A stretch of 64,000 bases of DNA. Source: W0P28-013 sp051878315 (lineage in GTDB: Bacteria > Bacteroidota > Bacteroidia > Bacteroidales > Paludibacteraceae). The stretch lies in the NCBI GenBank assembly GCA_051878315.1, contig JBJEJW010000007.1, positions 27,878 to 91,877 on the forward strand, in the 5' to 3' direction. Position 1 is the first letter of the stretch. Each line of letters starts with the position of its first letter. Shown in pieces: positions 44,029 to 52,728 of the stretch. Under the pieces are notes generated by a model. It saw only the letters and a list, made by a program, of their open reading frames with translations, made no database searches and was not told the DNA's origin. Position numbers and translations under genes: made by a program.

Positions 44029-45066
44029 TCAGAAACTATAGCCGATACCAAGTCCGAGATTGCCTTTGAACTGAACACGCTCCGTAGGATTATTGCCGTC
44101 TTTATCGGCAATCATCACGCCATTGACATATTTGAGCGAAGTGCTCAATGTTACGTTCAACACTTTGAGGAATTGATACGAAATGGCAAAATCCCAATCG
44201 ACATCGAAATTGCCAAATCGCCGATGATCACTCATATTTTTTGGCCAGCAATACGGCGTGAAAATGCCGACTGTCGAAATGATTTTCAGATTCTCGATGC
44301 GCGTATAGTTGACACCGGCTTTGGCTGACAGACCAAGTTCGGGCAGACATGTTTTGTCGGGAGCAATGCCGTATGCGGCACGCAGGCTTGTCATTTGCTC
44401 CACTCCGGCACCATCGACATACGACAAACTATCGAGCGTGCAACTGGAGATACGTCCCGTAACCGGCGAAATATATATCGAAAAAATGTCGTTCGGTTTC
44501 CAATCGATACCGACCGAAATATCGGTGTACGAAGGCGACAACCAACCTGCAATCGGTTTTTTGTAATCGCCATTATCGTCAGCAGCATATTTATAGCCTC
44601 GCGCATATTGCGATTTGAAACTACCCAGCACTGTCAGATACCACGTTTTATGAAATTCCCAGCCGAATTTAGTGGTGAAATTGATTTTGTCGTTCGATTT
44701 ACGCCATGGCTCAAACTCGCTTTCCAAATAGGTCATACCAAAATCGGTATCCAAGTTTGTTTCCCACGCGATGCTGTTTTTCTGATACAACAGTGTGATG
44801 TTGGCAGCCGCCACGGTCGTGATATTGTTATTGCCACCGGCCGCCCAATTCCACAAACCGGTTGCGCTGGCGTTCAACGACAAAATACCGGTACATTTCC
44901 AATATTTTTCTTTGACAGGTTGCGCAACTTGTTCAGTGACGGCTTCGGTCGATTCAAGGGTTTCGTCGGTTGTCGGAGCACCGTCAGTGACTGCTGGCTC
45001 ATCAGCCCACACTGCAACACTGCCGAGCATTAACAATGACAGCAAAGGTAAAAGTTTGATTTTCAT
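44029..45066 (-). CDS. DUF3078 outer-membrane protein
   Basis: 345 residues. Signal peptide (MKIKLLPLLSLLMLGSVAVWA), a Thr/Glu linker, then a beta-barrel-like body rich in aromatics (ATGLWNWAAGGNNN, then many ~10-residue alternating strands) ending in LGLGIGYSF with a C-terminal Phe as outer-membrane proteins have. The motif NWAAGGNN near the start is typical of DUF3078. Function not known. Own promoter; convergent with nadE. Confidence 0.85.
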   Translation of the reverse strand: MKIKLLPLLSLLMLGSVAVWADEPAVTDGAPTTDETLESTEAVTEQVAQPVKEKYWKCTGILSLNASATGLWNWAAGGNNNITTVAAANITLLYQKNSIAWETNLDTDFGMTYLESEFEPWRKSNDKINFTTKFGWEFHKTWYLTVLGSFKSQYARGYKYAADDNGDYKKPIAGWLSPSYTDISVGIDWKPNDIFSIYISPVTGRISSCTLDSLSYVDGAGVEQMTSLRAAYGIAPDKTCLPELGLSAKAGVNYTRIENLKIISTVGIFTPYCWPKNMSDHRRFGNFDVDWDFAISYQFLKVLNVTLSTSLKYVNGVMIADKDGNNPTERVQFKGNLGLGIGYSF

Positions 45067-45114
45067 ACAGATAAGAATTATTTATTAAAAATTAACATTA
45101 ACAAAAGAGCGTCG

Positions 45115-45145
45115 CAAAATTACATAAAAAATACCATTCGACAAA
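45115..45145 (-). promoter_or_regulatory. Promoter of the DUF3078 gene
   Basis: On the minus strand TTTG (45142-45145), 19 bases, TAATTTTG (45115-45122), then a leader of about 45 bases. Confidence 0.75.
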
Positions 45146-45173
45146 TAATCAACGAAAAAAAGTGTTGAGATGC

Positions 45174-46529
45174 TTACTTTTCGCGAATGAAACATACGCA
45201 TGCCGCCGCCAACAACAGACACACACCGGCCACGCCAAGCATATACACCTGTTGTCCGCCAACCGCATGCAACAAGCCGCCGCCACACAACGCAGCCACT
45301 ATCTGCGGCAAACAAATAGTACAGTTGAACAATCCCAACAACGTACCCATGTGTTTGCTTCCCTGAATGGCATTGGTAAAAATAGTGAACGGCAACGCCA
45401 GCATAGCCGCCCAAGCCGCACCAATCAAAGCATAACTGACAAACAGCACATACTGATTACGCACAAATAATATCGACACAAACCCGACAGCACCCACCAA
45501 CAGCGAAAGCGCGTAAGCACCTTTGTTGCCAATGCGATGCTCGATGGCAGGCAACAACGCAGCCCACACAAGCGACCCTACAGCCTGTATAGCAAACACG
45601 ACTCCGACCCAGTCGCCGGCATTCTGAAACGCCGCATCGGCCGTACTACTGCCATCCCAACCGAAACACAAAGCAGCAACAGCGCCATTCGAATATGTCC
45701 ACATATACATAAACGCCGCCCAACAAAAGAACTGAACCAGACCGACCGTAACAAAGGTACGAACAACACGCCGGTCGGATTTAGCCGCCAACGCGCTGTG
45801 TGAGGAGGTATCATCATTCGTTTTGATGCCATGAAAACGGGCATACTCGGCAGGAGGCATTTCGCGCACAGTAACAAAAGTGTACAACACGCATACTATC
45901 AAAATGGCTGCACCCACATAGAACGCCCATTTCACCGATGGAGGAATCACTCCCTCGGGCGCCGTATTAGCAAGACCAATCCATGTAAAAAATATCGGAA
46001 ACAAATAACCTACCAACGAGCCGGCATTGCACAACGCCGACTGTATGGCATAGGCCGTACCTTTTTGCGCCTCGTTCACCGTATCGCCGACCATCATTTT
46101 GAAAGGTTGCATAGCAATATTGATACCCGTATCAAGAAACATCAGCGCAAACAAGCCAAACCACATAGCAGCATTCAACCCCAAAAAGGCACTCTGCGCA
46201 AACGTAAAATCGCCGGCATTGGGCAACAACACCATCACCGCCACAGCAATCACGGCACCGACAAGCAAATAAAACTTACGCCGCCCGAAAATAGGACCAA
46301 GCCAGGTCTTGTCGGACAGCAAACCGACCAACGGCTGCACTATCATACCCATAAGCGGTGGCAATATCCAAAAATAACTCAAATCGTGCGGATCGGCACC
46401 AAGCGTTGCAAATATGCGACTAATATTTGCGCTCTGCAAGGCATACGCAATCTGCACGCCAAAAAAGCCGAAACTGATATTCCACAATTTCAAAAAACTC
46501 AAATCGGGTTGGGTGTTTTTAGGTTGCAT
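45174..46529 (-). CDS. SLC45-like sugar permease (MFS)
   Basis: 451 residues with about 12 helices. The N-terminus (LSFLKLWNISFGFFGVQIAYALQSAN), PPLMGMIVQPLVGLLSDKTWLGPIFGRRKFY and a long loop between halves match the glycoside-pentoside / SLC45 type MFS family, whose Bacteroidota members are annotated as maltose or related disaccharide carriers. The substrate is inferred. Transcribed divergently from the Sua5-type gene. Confidence 0.85.
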   Translation of the reverse strand: MQPKNTQPDLSFLKLWNISFGFFGVQIAYALQSANISRIFATLGADPHDLSYFWILPPLMGMIVQPLVGLLSDKTWLGPIFGRRKFYLLVGAVIAVAVMVLLPNAGDFTFAQSAFLGLNAAMWFGLFALMFLDTGINIAMQPFKMMVGDTVNEAQKGTAYAIQSALCNAGSLVGYLFPIFFTWIGLANTAPEGVIPPSVKWAFYVGAAILIVCVLYTFVTVREMPPAEYARFHGIKTNDDTSSHSALAAKSDRRVVRTFVTVGLVQFFCWAAFMYMWTYSNGAVAALCFGWDGSSTADAAFQNAGDWVGVVFAIQAVGSLVWAALLPAIEHRIGNKGAYALSLLVGAVGFVSILFVRNQYVLFVSYALIGAAWAAMLALPFTIFTNAIQGSKHMGTLLGLFNCTICLPQIVAALCGGGLLHAVGGQQVYMLGVAGVCLLLAAACVCFIREK

Positions 46530-46554
46530 AGTCTTTAAGGTTAAAAAAAGCGGT

Positions 46555-46562
46555 CAAAGATA
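46555..46562 (-). promoter_or_regulatory. -7 element (TATCTTTG) of the SLC45-like gene
   Basis: On the minus strand TATCTTTG lies 25 bases before the ATG; -33 unclear. It faces away from the tsaC-side promoter at 46571. Confidence 0.55.
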
Positions 46563-46570
46563 CGCATTTT

Positions 46571-46602
46571 TTTGCGAATCGCGAAAAATTATAGTACTTT
46601 TG
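46571..46602 (+). promoter_or_regulatory. Promoter of the Sua5/YrdC gene
   Basis: TTTG at 46571-46574, 20 bases, then TACTTTTG at 46595-46602, 27 bases before the ATG. Confidence 0.75.
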
Positions 46603-46629
46603 TGCGTTTTTTATTGACTATCTCCGATT

Positions 46630-47193
46630 ATGAACGACGACATCAGAAACGCACTTGACGTATTGCGCCGCGGCGGTGTGATACTCTACCCTACCGACAC
46701 CGTATGGGGTATCGGCTGCGACGCCACCAACGAAGAAGCCGTACAACGTGTATTCGACATCAAACAGCGCGCCGACACGAAAGCCATGCTCGTACTCATC
46801 GACAGCACAGCCAAACTACAAGGCTGCGTCGAAACCGTACCCGATCTCGCTTTCGACCTGATAGACATGAGCAACAAACCGTTGACAATAATCTACTCCG
46901 GCGCAAAAAACCTTGCCAAAAACCTGATTGCCACTGATGGAAGCATCGGCATACGCGTAACCAACGAGCCGTTTTCGCATACGCTATGCGAACGATTTCA
47001 CAAACCGATTGTATCGACGTCGGCCAACATCAGCGGACAACCGACACCGCAAAATTTTGCCGAAATAGCCGACGAAATAAAACAAGCCGTCGATTACATA
47101 GCCACCACACGCCAAACCGATACACGCAAAGCCACGCCATCGAGCATCATCAAATTGGGCACGCACGGCGAAGTGAAAATCATACGGCAATAA
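46630..47193 (+). CDS. tsaC: L-threonylcarbamoyladenylate synthase (Sua5/YrdC/TsaC family)
   Basis: 187 residues; makes threonylcarbamoyl-AMP for the t6A37 modification of ANN-reading tRNAs. Motifs: GGVILYPTDTVWGIGCDATNEEAV, KQRADTKAMLVLI, SIGIRVTNEPFSHTLCERFHKPIVSTSANISGQPTP, and RKATPSSIIKL at the end. It lacks the extra C-terminal Sua5 domain. The 160 bases between it and lon hold no gene; an inverted repeat lies before lon. Confidence 0.92.
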   Translation: MNDDIRNALDVLRRGGVILYPTDTVWGIGCDATNEEAVQRVFDIKQRADTKAMLVLIDSTAKLQGCVETVPDLAFDLIDMSNKPLTIIYSGAKNLAKNLIATDGSIGIRVTNEPFSHTLCERFHKPIVSTSANISGQPTPQNFAEIADEIKQAVDYIATTRQTDTRKATPSSIIKLGTHGEVKIIRQ

Positions 47194-47303
47194 CACTCGT
47201 TTGGCACACAAATTGAACACCCAAACCGACAAACAAAGTCGCAAAAGCCGCCCAAACAACGGTTTCGGGCCAAAACACACGAACATTCACATCATTCATC
47301 AGG

Positions 47304-47334
47304 CATTTTGACATATAAAAAACAGGACAAAATG
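47304..47334 (+). promoter_or_regulatory. Inverted repeat upstream of lon, possible operator
   Basis: CATTTTG (47304-47310) and CAAAATG (47328-47334), with overlapping TGACAT/ATGTCA arms, 20 bases before the lon ATG. No clear TAnnTTTG promoter was seen here, so lon may use another sigma factor or an upstream transcript. This is speculative. Confidence 0.3.
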
Positions 47335-47353
47335 TCAGCAACACAATTGACTT

Positions 47354-49762
47354 ATGAAATTTGACGACATATTGACAGACACAAAAATCAGCAATGTTCA
47401 CAGCGAAGTGATACACATTGACGAACAAGGCGACCCCACCGCATTAACAACCGTTTCGGGCGACGAACTGCCCGTCTTGCCTTTGCGTAACATGGTGTTG
47501 TTCCCTCAAATTGTGATGCCGGTTTCGGTAGGACGCGATAGTTCGCTGAAACTTGTACACGAAGTTTACGATCGGCACGGGGAACTCATGGCCGTGATGC
47601 AACGCGACCACACCGTAGAAGATCCGCAACAAAGCGACCTGTTCGACTACGGAACCGTGGCACGCATACTGCGTATCATCGAACTGCCCGACAACACCAC
47701 GATGGTTATCTTGCACGGTCGGCGGCGCGCACGCATTATGGAAACCGTCAAACAGCGTCCATACCTCACCGCAACCGTCGATTTGATGCCGGAAAGCGCA
47801 CCCGACACCATCGATGAAAAAACCGAACAAACGCTGGAAGCAATAAAAATATTGTGCGACAAAATCGTCAACAAATCGAGCGCAATTCCAAACGAAGTGC
47901 TGTTTGCCATCGAACACAGCGACACCACCGAAGCATTCATCAACTTTGTGTGCGGTAACCTGCAAATCGACAAATTCGGCCAACAAAAATTGCTCGAAAC
48001 ACACGATTTGCAACAGCGCGCCAACCTATTGGTCGAGATACTGACGCAAGAGTTGCAACAAATCACCGTATCGGCCTCCATACAATCGAAAGTGCTGAAA
48101 GACATCGACAAACAGCAACGCGAATATTTTCTGCAACAGCAGATGAAAACCATCAAAAACGAGTTGGGCGACACAAACAGCGACAAACTGATAGACACCT
48201 ACCGCGAACGCGCCAAAACAAAAAAATGGGATTCGAAAACGGCCGACATTTTCAACAAGGAGTTAAAAAAATTGGAAATGATGCCACAGCAATCACCCGA
48301 TTTTGCTGTGCAACAAAATTATGTCGAAACCTTGTTGGACCTGCCATGGAACGAATATACAAAAGATAATTTCGACCTCAAAAAAGCGCAAAAAATTCTT
48401 GACCGCGACCATTTCGGACTCGACAAAGTGAAAGAACGCATCATCGAGCATTTGGCGGTGCTGAAACTACGCAACGACCTGAAAGCGCCCATTTTGTGTC
48501 TATACGGACCTCCGGGCGTAGGTAAAACATCGCTCGGCAAATCCATCGCCGAAAGTTTGGGACGCAAATATGTGCGCGTATCGCTGGGCGGCATGCACGA
48601 CGAGGCCGAAATACGCGGACACCGTCGCACCTACATCGGCGCTATGCCCGGCCGCATCATCCAAAACCTGAAAAAAGTCGGATCGTCGAACCCCGTCTTC
48701 GTACTCGACGAGATTGACAAGCTATCCGACGACATACACGGCGACCCATCGTCGGCACTGCTCGAAGTGCTCGACCCCGAACAAAACGCCGCATTCCACG
48801 ACAATTTTCTCGACATTGACTACGACTTGTCGAAAGTATTGTTCATTGCCACCGCCAACGACATTTCGGCCGTGCCACGACCACTGCGCGACCGCATGGA
48901 ACTAATAGAAGTGAGCGGATACATTGCCGAAGAAAAAGTGGAAATAGCCGCTAAACATTTAGTGCCAAAACAACTGAAAGAACACGGCATCGACAAAAAA
49001 CAACTAAAACTGCCTAAAAACACGTTGCGGCACATTGTCGATAACTACACGCGTGAATCGGGCGTACGCGAACTCGATCGCGTCATTGCCAAAATAATGC
49101 GCAAAACCGCCTGCAAAATAGCGACAGAAACGCCATACGAAACCAACATCAACATCGACGGCGTAAAAGAATACCTCGGCACACCACGCTACACACACGA
49201 TAACTACCAAGGCAACGACATCTGCGGCGTTGTAACGGGTTTAGCGTGGACAGCAGTCGGTGGCGAAATACTCTACATCGAAGTCAGCCTGAGCAAATCG
49301 AAAACTCCGAAACTGACACTGACAGGCAATTTAGGCGATGTAATGAAAGAATCGGCCATGATTGCACTCGAATACCTGAAAGCGCACGCCGACAACTTTA
49401 ACATCGACGCTGCGATGTTCGACACCCACGACGTACACATACATGTGCCCGAAGGCGCCATACCGAAAGACGGTCCGTCGGCCGGTATCACCATGCTGAC
49501 GGCTTTGGCATCGGCATTTACGAAACGTAAAGTAAAAAAACATCTTGCCATGACCGGTGAAATCACACTGCGCGGAAAACTATTGCCCGTCGGCGGTATC
49601 AAAGAGAAAATTTTGGCCGCAAAACGCGCCGGCATCACTGATATTTTGATGTGTGCCGACAACAAAAAAGACATCGACGAGATAAACGATGTTTATGTAA
49701 AAGGCTTGAAATTTCACTTTACAGACAACATGACCGACGCGCTGAAAACGGCGCTCTTATAA
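47354..49762 (+). CDS. lon: ATP-dependent protease La (Lon)
   Basis: 802 residues. N-terminal substrate domain (LPVLPLRNMVLFPQIVMPVSVGR), coiled middle, AAA+ with Walker A GPPGVGKTSLGK (about 383-394) and VFVLDEIDKL, sensor-2 region, and the C-terminal protease with catalytic Ser in PKDGPSAGITM (about 709) and Lys in GGIKEKILAAKRA (about 752), 43 apart as in E. coli. It degrades misfolded and regulatory proteins. Followed by a strong terminator. Confidence 0.97.
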   Translation: MKFDDILTDTKISNVHSEVIHIDEQGDPTALTTVSGDELPVLPLRNMVLFPQIVMPVSVGRDSSLKLVHEVYDRHGELMAVMQRDHTVEDPQQSDLFDYGTVARILRIIELPDNTTMVILHGRRRARIMETVKQRPYLTATVDLMPESAPDTIDEKTEQTLEAIKILCDKIVNKSSAIPNEVLFAIEHSDTTEAFINFVCGNLQIDKFGQQKLLETHDLQQRANLLVEILTQELQQITVSASIQSKVLKDIDKQQREYFLQQQMKTIKNELGDTNSDKLIDTYRERAKTKKWDSKTADIFNKELKKLEMMPQQSPDFAVQQNYVETLLDLPWNEYTKDNFDLKKAQKILDRDHFGLDKVKERIIEHLAVLKLRNDLKAPILCLYGPPGVGKTSLGKSIAESLGRKYVRVSLGGMHDEAEIRGHRRTYIGAMPGRIIQNLKKVGSSNPVFVLDEIDKLSDDIHGDPSSALLEVLDPEQNAAFHDNFLDIDYDLSKVLFIATANDISAVPRPLRDRMELIEVSGYIAEEKVEIAAKHLVPKQLKEHGIDKKQLKLPKNTLRHIVDNYTRESGVRELDRVIAKIMRKTACKIATETPYETNINIDGVKEYLGTPRYTHDNYQGNDICGVVTGLAWTAVGGEILYIEVSLSKSKTPKLTLTGNLGDVMKESAMIALEYLKAHADNFNIDAAMFDTHDVHIHVPEGAIPKDGPSAGITMLTALASAFTKRKVKKHLAMTGEITLRGKLLPVGGIKEKILAAKRAGITDILMCADNKKDIDEINDVYVKGLKFHFTDNMTDALKTALL

Positions 49763-49785
49763 GCCAAAACGTGCTACGAAACAGG

Positions 49786-49816
49786 ACAGACATCGCAACT
49801 GATGTCTGTTTTTTTC
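49786..49816 (+). terminator. Terminator of lon
   Basis: ACAGACATC pairs with GATGTCTGT around GCAACT; a T7 run follows. Confidence 0.92.
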
Positions 49817-49833
49817 GTTTTTTTGTCCGCCGA

Positions 49834-49865
49834 TTTGGTGCTTTGAAAAATTATTCCTATCTTTG
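49834..49865 (+). promoter_or_regulatory. Promoter of the BspA-like surface protein
   Basis: TTTG at 49834-49837, 20 bases, then TATCTTTG at 49858-49865; ATG at 49903. Confidence 0.75.
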
Positions 49866-49902
49866 AATAAGTTTATCGTAATTTTTGTTAAAACAATAGT
49901 TT

Positions 49903-51111
49903 ATGAAACATCGTTTGACATTCATTTCAAGCCTGCTACTATTGATATTGGGGCACATCGGCACGCTCACAGCCTCCAACACCGCCGTCGATGGCATTTA
50001 CTACAACTTCGACGATGCCACACTCACGGCCAAAGTTACTTACCGCGGTGCCGAAGACGATTGGATGTATGACTCCACCGGCGATTTGGCTTATGTAGGG
50101 AATTTGGTTATACCTGCTTCCGTCACCTACAACGAAAAAAACTATACGGTCATAGGCTTGGACGACGATGCACTTATCAACAGCAAACAATTACTCACGC
50201 TCACACTACCCGCCACTGTCACCTCTATCGGTAGTGGTGCTTTCACGCTGTGTAACGCTTTACAAAGCATTACCGTAGATGCCGCCAATCCGGCTTTAAT
50301 GTCCTACGATGGTTTACTCTACTATCGTGGCGATCTGATCAGCATTGCCGTTGTGCCACGTGGCAAAACAGGCGCATTGGAATTGCCCGACGGATTAGCC
50401 GAAATTCCAAGTGGAAAATTTCAGAACTCAAGCATTGAGAGCGTGATTATCCCCAACAGCGTTACCGTCATCAAAGACGGAGCCTTTAGCGAATGTAAAC
50501 TACTCGTTGACATCACCATCGGCAATCAAGTGCACACCATCGAACGCAGTGCATTTATGAACGACACGGCGCTCCAAGTAGTGCAACTGCCTGCATCGAT
50601 GCGCACCATCGAGGCATCAGCATTTCTGGGGTGTTTCAATTTAACTTACCTGACCATCAAAGAAGGGCTGACAACCATCGAAGAATCGGCATTCAGCGGC
50701 TGCTCGTCGCTTTGCGGCATCTATCTGCCAAGCACGCTGACCTACATAGGCAACAACGCCTTTTACGGATGTGTCAGCCTGACAGCCATTCGGAACAACA
50801 GCACGTTCGACCTCCAAAGTGGCTCCGACGCATACGGCGGTGTAGCCCTCTATGCCACCGATATTGTCAGCGGTAGTCTGCCCACAGACATACAAGCATC
50901 CACTGTCCAAGACCCCATCGTGGTAGCCACGCGTGGCGACATTGTCATTCACCATGCCGAAGGTCGGCAAGTGCTGGTGTACAACGCCGCAGGTTTACTC
51001 GTCGAGCAACAAATATGTGCGACAGCACACCATACTATATCCGTACCGACCCAAGGGCTCTATGTGGTGCGCATCAGCAACAGCATCCACAAAGTGCTTG
51101 TACGACAATAA
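49903..51111 (+). CDS. BspA-like leucine-rich repeat surface protein with T9SS-type C-terminus
   Basis: 402 residues. Signal peptide (KHRLTFISSLLLLILGHIGTLTAS), then BspA/Treponema-type leucine-rich repeats of about 23 residues (LPATVTSIGSGAFTLCNALQSITV; IPNSVTVIKDGAFSECKLLVDITI; LPASMRTIEASAFLGCFNLTYLTI; LPSTLTYIGNNAFYGCVSLTAI). The end (VLVYNAAGLLVEQQ ... LYVVRISNSIHKVLVRQ) resembles a type A T9SS sorting domain. Probably a secreted or surface-anchored adhesin-like protein. Single gene with its own promoter and terminator. Confidence 0.88.
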   Translation: MKHRLTFISSLLLLILGHIGTLTASNTAVDGIYYNFDDATLTAKVTYRGAEDDWMYDSTGDLAYVGNLVIPASVTYNEKNYTVIGLDDDALINSKQLLTLTLPATVTSIGSGAFTLCNALQSITVDAANPALMSYDGLLYYRGDLISIAVVPRGKTGALELPDGLAEIPSGKFQNSSIESVIIPNSVTVIKDGAFSECKLLVDITIGNQVHTIERSAFMNDTALQVVQLPASMRTIEASAFLGCFNLTYLTIKEGLTTIEESAFSGCSSLCGIYLPSTLTYIGNNAFYGCVSLTAIRNNSTFDLQSGSDAYGGVALYATDIVSGSLPTDIQASTVQDPIVVATRGDIVIHHAEGRQVLVYNAAGLLVEQQICATAHHTISVPTQGLYVVRISNSIHKVLVRQ

Positions 51112-51117
51112 AAAAAA

Positions 51118-51149
51118 CGTGTCGGGAAAACAATTATTCTCCCGACATG
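51118..51149. terminator. Two-way terminator after the BspA-like gene
   Basis: CGTGTCGGGA pairs with TCCCGACATG (one G-T) around a 12-base loop. An A-run on the left gives a T-run for the convergent minus-strand unit. Confidence 0.8.
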
Positions 51150-51153
51150 TTGG

Positions 51154-51423
51154 TTATTGCTCAAGTTGTTGCCATACGACATTGGTCAAATAACACGCAA
51201 AACCACTCCACACGCCAGCAATGCACCAAAACAGCGCCACCGGGATTGTTATAGCAAAAATATCAGTGGGGAAATAGTTTGCTATCGAACATAGCCACGA
51301 CAACTCGAACCACCGACCGACACCACACATAAATACATGCAGCCCGGCAGAAAGCGCGTACAACACAACCGTAGCTGTCAGTGTAACACATAAGTACAAC
51401 CCAATACGTCGCAAATGGAGCAT
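51154..51423 (-). CDS. Small membrane protein of unknown function
   Basis: 89 residues. Two or three hydrophobic stretches (LYLCVTLTATVVLYALSAGL; IFAITIPVALFWCIAGVWSGFACYL), Cys-rich for its size (5 Cys), with aromatic residues at helix ends. No family recognised. Its start codon overlaps the stop of the preceding gene by one base, so it is translationally coupled to the secreted protein. Third gene of the unit behind the structured RNA. Confidence 0.65.
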   Translation of the reverse strand: MLHLRRIGLYLCVTLTATVVLYALSAGLHVFMCGVGRWFELSWLCSIANYFPTDIFAITIPVALFWCIAGVWSGFACYLTNVVWQQLEQ

Positions 51424-51878
51424 TATGGGATAGTAATGGTGAAATGATAATCGGTTGCTATCGTTGCCCGAAAAGCAGTCCCAGCCGGGACAGTCGCTTT
51501 TTTGCGCGACTTAAATATGGCTTCATCATTGCCGGTGAACACCACGTCATTTTGTTCAAAACCTATCAACCGCCCATTAAATGCTTGAGTTGATATGGGT
51601 TGAAAGATAATTTGTCCGGCATCACCTATCAAAGTTGCCTTTCTGATAATTTGTTGTACTGCAACCGGTGTGCCGGCTGTGATCAGTACAACTTCGCCGT
51701 CGTCATCATACACGTCAGCATTAACCACACATTGTGGTGTAGTTGAACTCTGCGAGGTTACCGGAGACAACGTTCTGACAGACACCACTGTTCCAGCCGA
51801 CAGAGTTACTTTCTTTTTCTCTTGTGCTATACTGATTAGCGGTACTATACACAATATGATTAACAATATTTTCTTCAT
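51423..51878 (-). CDS. Secreted protein of unknown function with repeated 'AGT' strands
   Basis: 151 residues. Signal peptide (MKKILLIILCIVPLISIAQ), then a beta-rich body in which similar strands recur: LSAGTVVSVRT, ITAGTPVAVQQ and VPAGTAFRATI. The spacing suggests a small barrel or SH3-like fold, but I cannot name a family. It is predicted to be periplasmic or outer-leaflet. It lies between the DUF6567 lipoprotein and a coupled membrane protein. A hairpin (TTTCTTG/CAAGAAA, 51902-51921) sits in the gap before it. Confidence 0.72.
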   Translation of the reverse strand: MKKILLIILCIVPLISIAQEKKKVTLSAGTVVSVRTLSPVTSQSSTTPQCVVNADVYDDDGEVVLITAGTPVAVQQIIRKATLIGDAGQIIFQPISTQAFNGRLIGFEQNDVVFTGNDEAIFKSRKKATVPAGTAFRATIATDYHFTITIP

Positions 51879-51939
51879 CCTACCTACTATTTAGAACGGT
51901 CTTTCTTGGGACGACAAGAAAAACCTTGTAAATAAAACT

Positions 51940-52320
51940 TTATTTAGTAAATTCAATTACAAGTCCACTCACAATAAGTGCACTTTCATACTTTTTGATA
52001 CCAAGTCCAAGGAACGCCGCTTTTTCGCGGTTCACTTGTTCGATAGTTACATTCACAAGAGCTTGAGAACCTTTCAAATTAGCCTCCTTAACCAAGGCTG
52101 CATAAGCACTTTGTTGCAGTTGTTTAGCATCAAAGTTGACTTTTTGTTTATATACAACACTTGTTTGTACATGTTTTACCACTTTGTAATTGGCTTCCGA
52201 CAAAACAACTTGTGTTTGATTCATGTTCAAGTTTGACGAGGTATTCAAGTATTTACCTGTCGAACAACTTGCCAACGTAAGGGTTGCGATTGCAGCCACT
52301 CCTAAAATTACTTTTTTCAT
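51940..52320 (-). CDS. DUF6567-type lipoprotein
   Basis: 126 residues. Signal with lipobox LASC (MKKVILGVAAIATLTLASCS), so it is lipid-anchored. The body (NQTQVVLSEANYKVVKHVQTS ... AYAALVKEANLKGSQALVNVTIEQ ... IVSGLVIEF) fits the DUF6567 family as I recall it. Function unknown. It is the first protein gene after the structured RNA; 58 bases separate its ATG from the RNA's T-run, and no strong promoter is seen in that gap, so expression may come from read-through. Confidence 0.8.
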   Translation of the reverse strand: MKKVILGVAAIATLTLASCSTGKYLNTSSNLNMNQTQVVLSEANYKVVKHVQTSVVYKQKVNFDAKQLQQSAYAALVKEANLKGSQALVNVTIEQVNREKAAFLGLGIKKYESALIVSGLVIEFTK

Positions 52321-52378
52321 GATTGTTTTAGTATTTAGGCCTCACCGTCTCCTCGTTCGGCGGTTAAAAATTAAATAC

Positions 52379-52615
52379 AAAAAAAGCGTGGAGACTGTCA
52401 GTTTATTTTTTTCGAGGTATCGGCAAACACCTTGCATGAAATAAACAACCACCCCACGCATCATCACAACCCTCCCGAAAGAGAATTGTGAATCGCGTAG
52501 TCGTCCGGACTGTTCCTCATGCGATGAAAATTTTGCCGATTTTCGAAAAAGGAAACTAAACGCTTATTTATGTCTGTCAAATTCGATATCCGTTGATACC
52601 GTATGCAATTTGACA
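52379..52615 (-). ncRNA. Unidentified structured small RNA or long regulatory leader
   Basis: About 237 nt read on the minus strand. Parts, 5' to 3': a hairpin closed by 9 perfect pairs (TGTCAAATT-type arms, 52607-52615 with 52575-52583) with an inner GGTATC/GATATC stem and AACG loop; a stem ATCGC/GCGAT (52492-52496 with 52521-52525) enclosing a GTCCGGAC-containing hairpin; a CACAA/TTGTG hairpin (52465-52490); then a long 3' hairpin (52386-52459; outer GCGTGG/CCACGC, inner GTTTATTT/AAATAAAC) followed by T7. It matches no RNA family I recognise; the ends do not pair as in 6S RNA. It fills most of the 408-base gap 52321-52728. Confidence 0.6.
52386..52459 (-). terminator. Terminator hairpin of the structured RNA
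   Basis: On the minus strand the stem of about 8 pairs (52452-52459 with 52386-52394) is followed by T7 (52379-52385). The hairpin is long and interrupted, so it may be conditional. Confidence 0.6.
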
Positions 52616-52618
52616 CTG

Positions 52619-52650
52619 CAAAAATAAACATTTATTTTATAATGTCCAAA
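52619..52650 (-). promoter_or_regulatory. Strong promoter of the structured RNA
   Basis: On the minus strand TTTG (52647-52650), exactly 20 bases, TATTTTTG (52619-52626). The expected transcript start is at about 52615, which is the first base of the 5' hairpin. Confidence 0.8.
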
Positions 52651-52679
52651 CTTTTTGCGGGGTGGTTTTCGTTTTTGCA

Positions 52680-52710
52680 ATAAAGGCGCATAAAATTTAT
52701 GCGCCTTTAT
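52680..52710. terminator. Near-perfect palindrome, terminator of the C1 peptidase gene
   Basis: ATAAAGGCGCATAAA and its complement meet with almost no loop. It lies 18 bases downstream of the peptidase stop on the minus strand, and separates that gene from the structured-RNA promoter. Confidence 0.7.
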
Positions 52711-52728
52711 CAAGTGTATGTGTATTTT

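Noticed and set aside
52379..52615. RNase P RNA, prompted by a GAGGAACAGTCCGGAC segment similar to its 5' hallmark
   Set aside because: The RNA is far too short and lacks the other conserved RNase P blocks.
52379..52615. 6S-like RNA
   Set aside because: The 5' and 3' ends fold locally and do not pair with each other around a central bubble.
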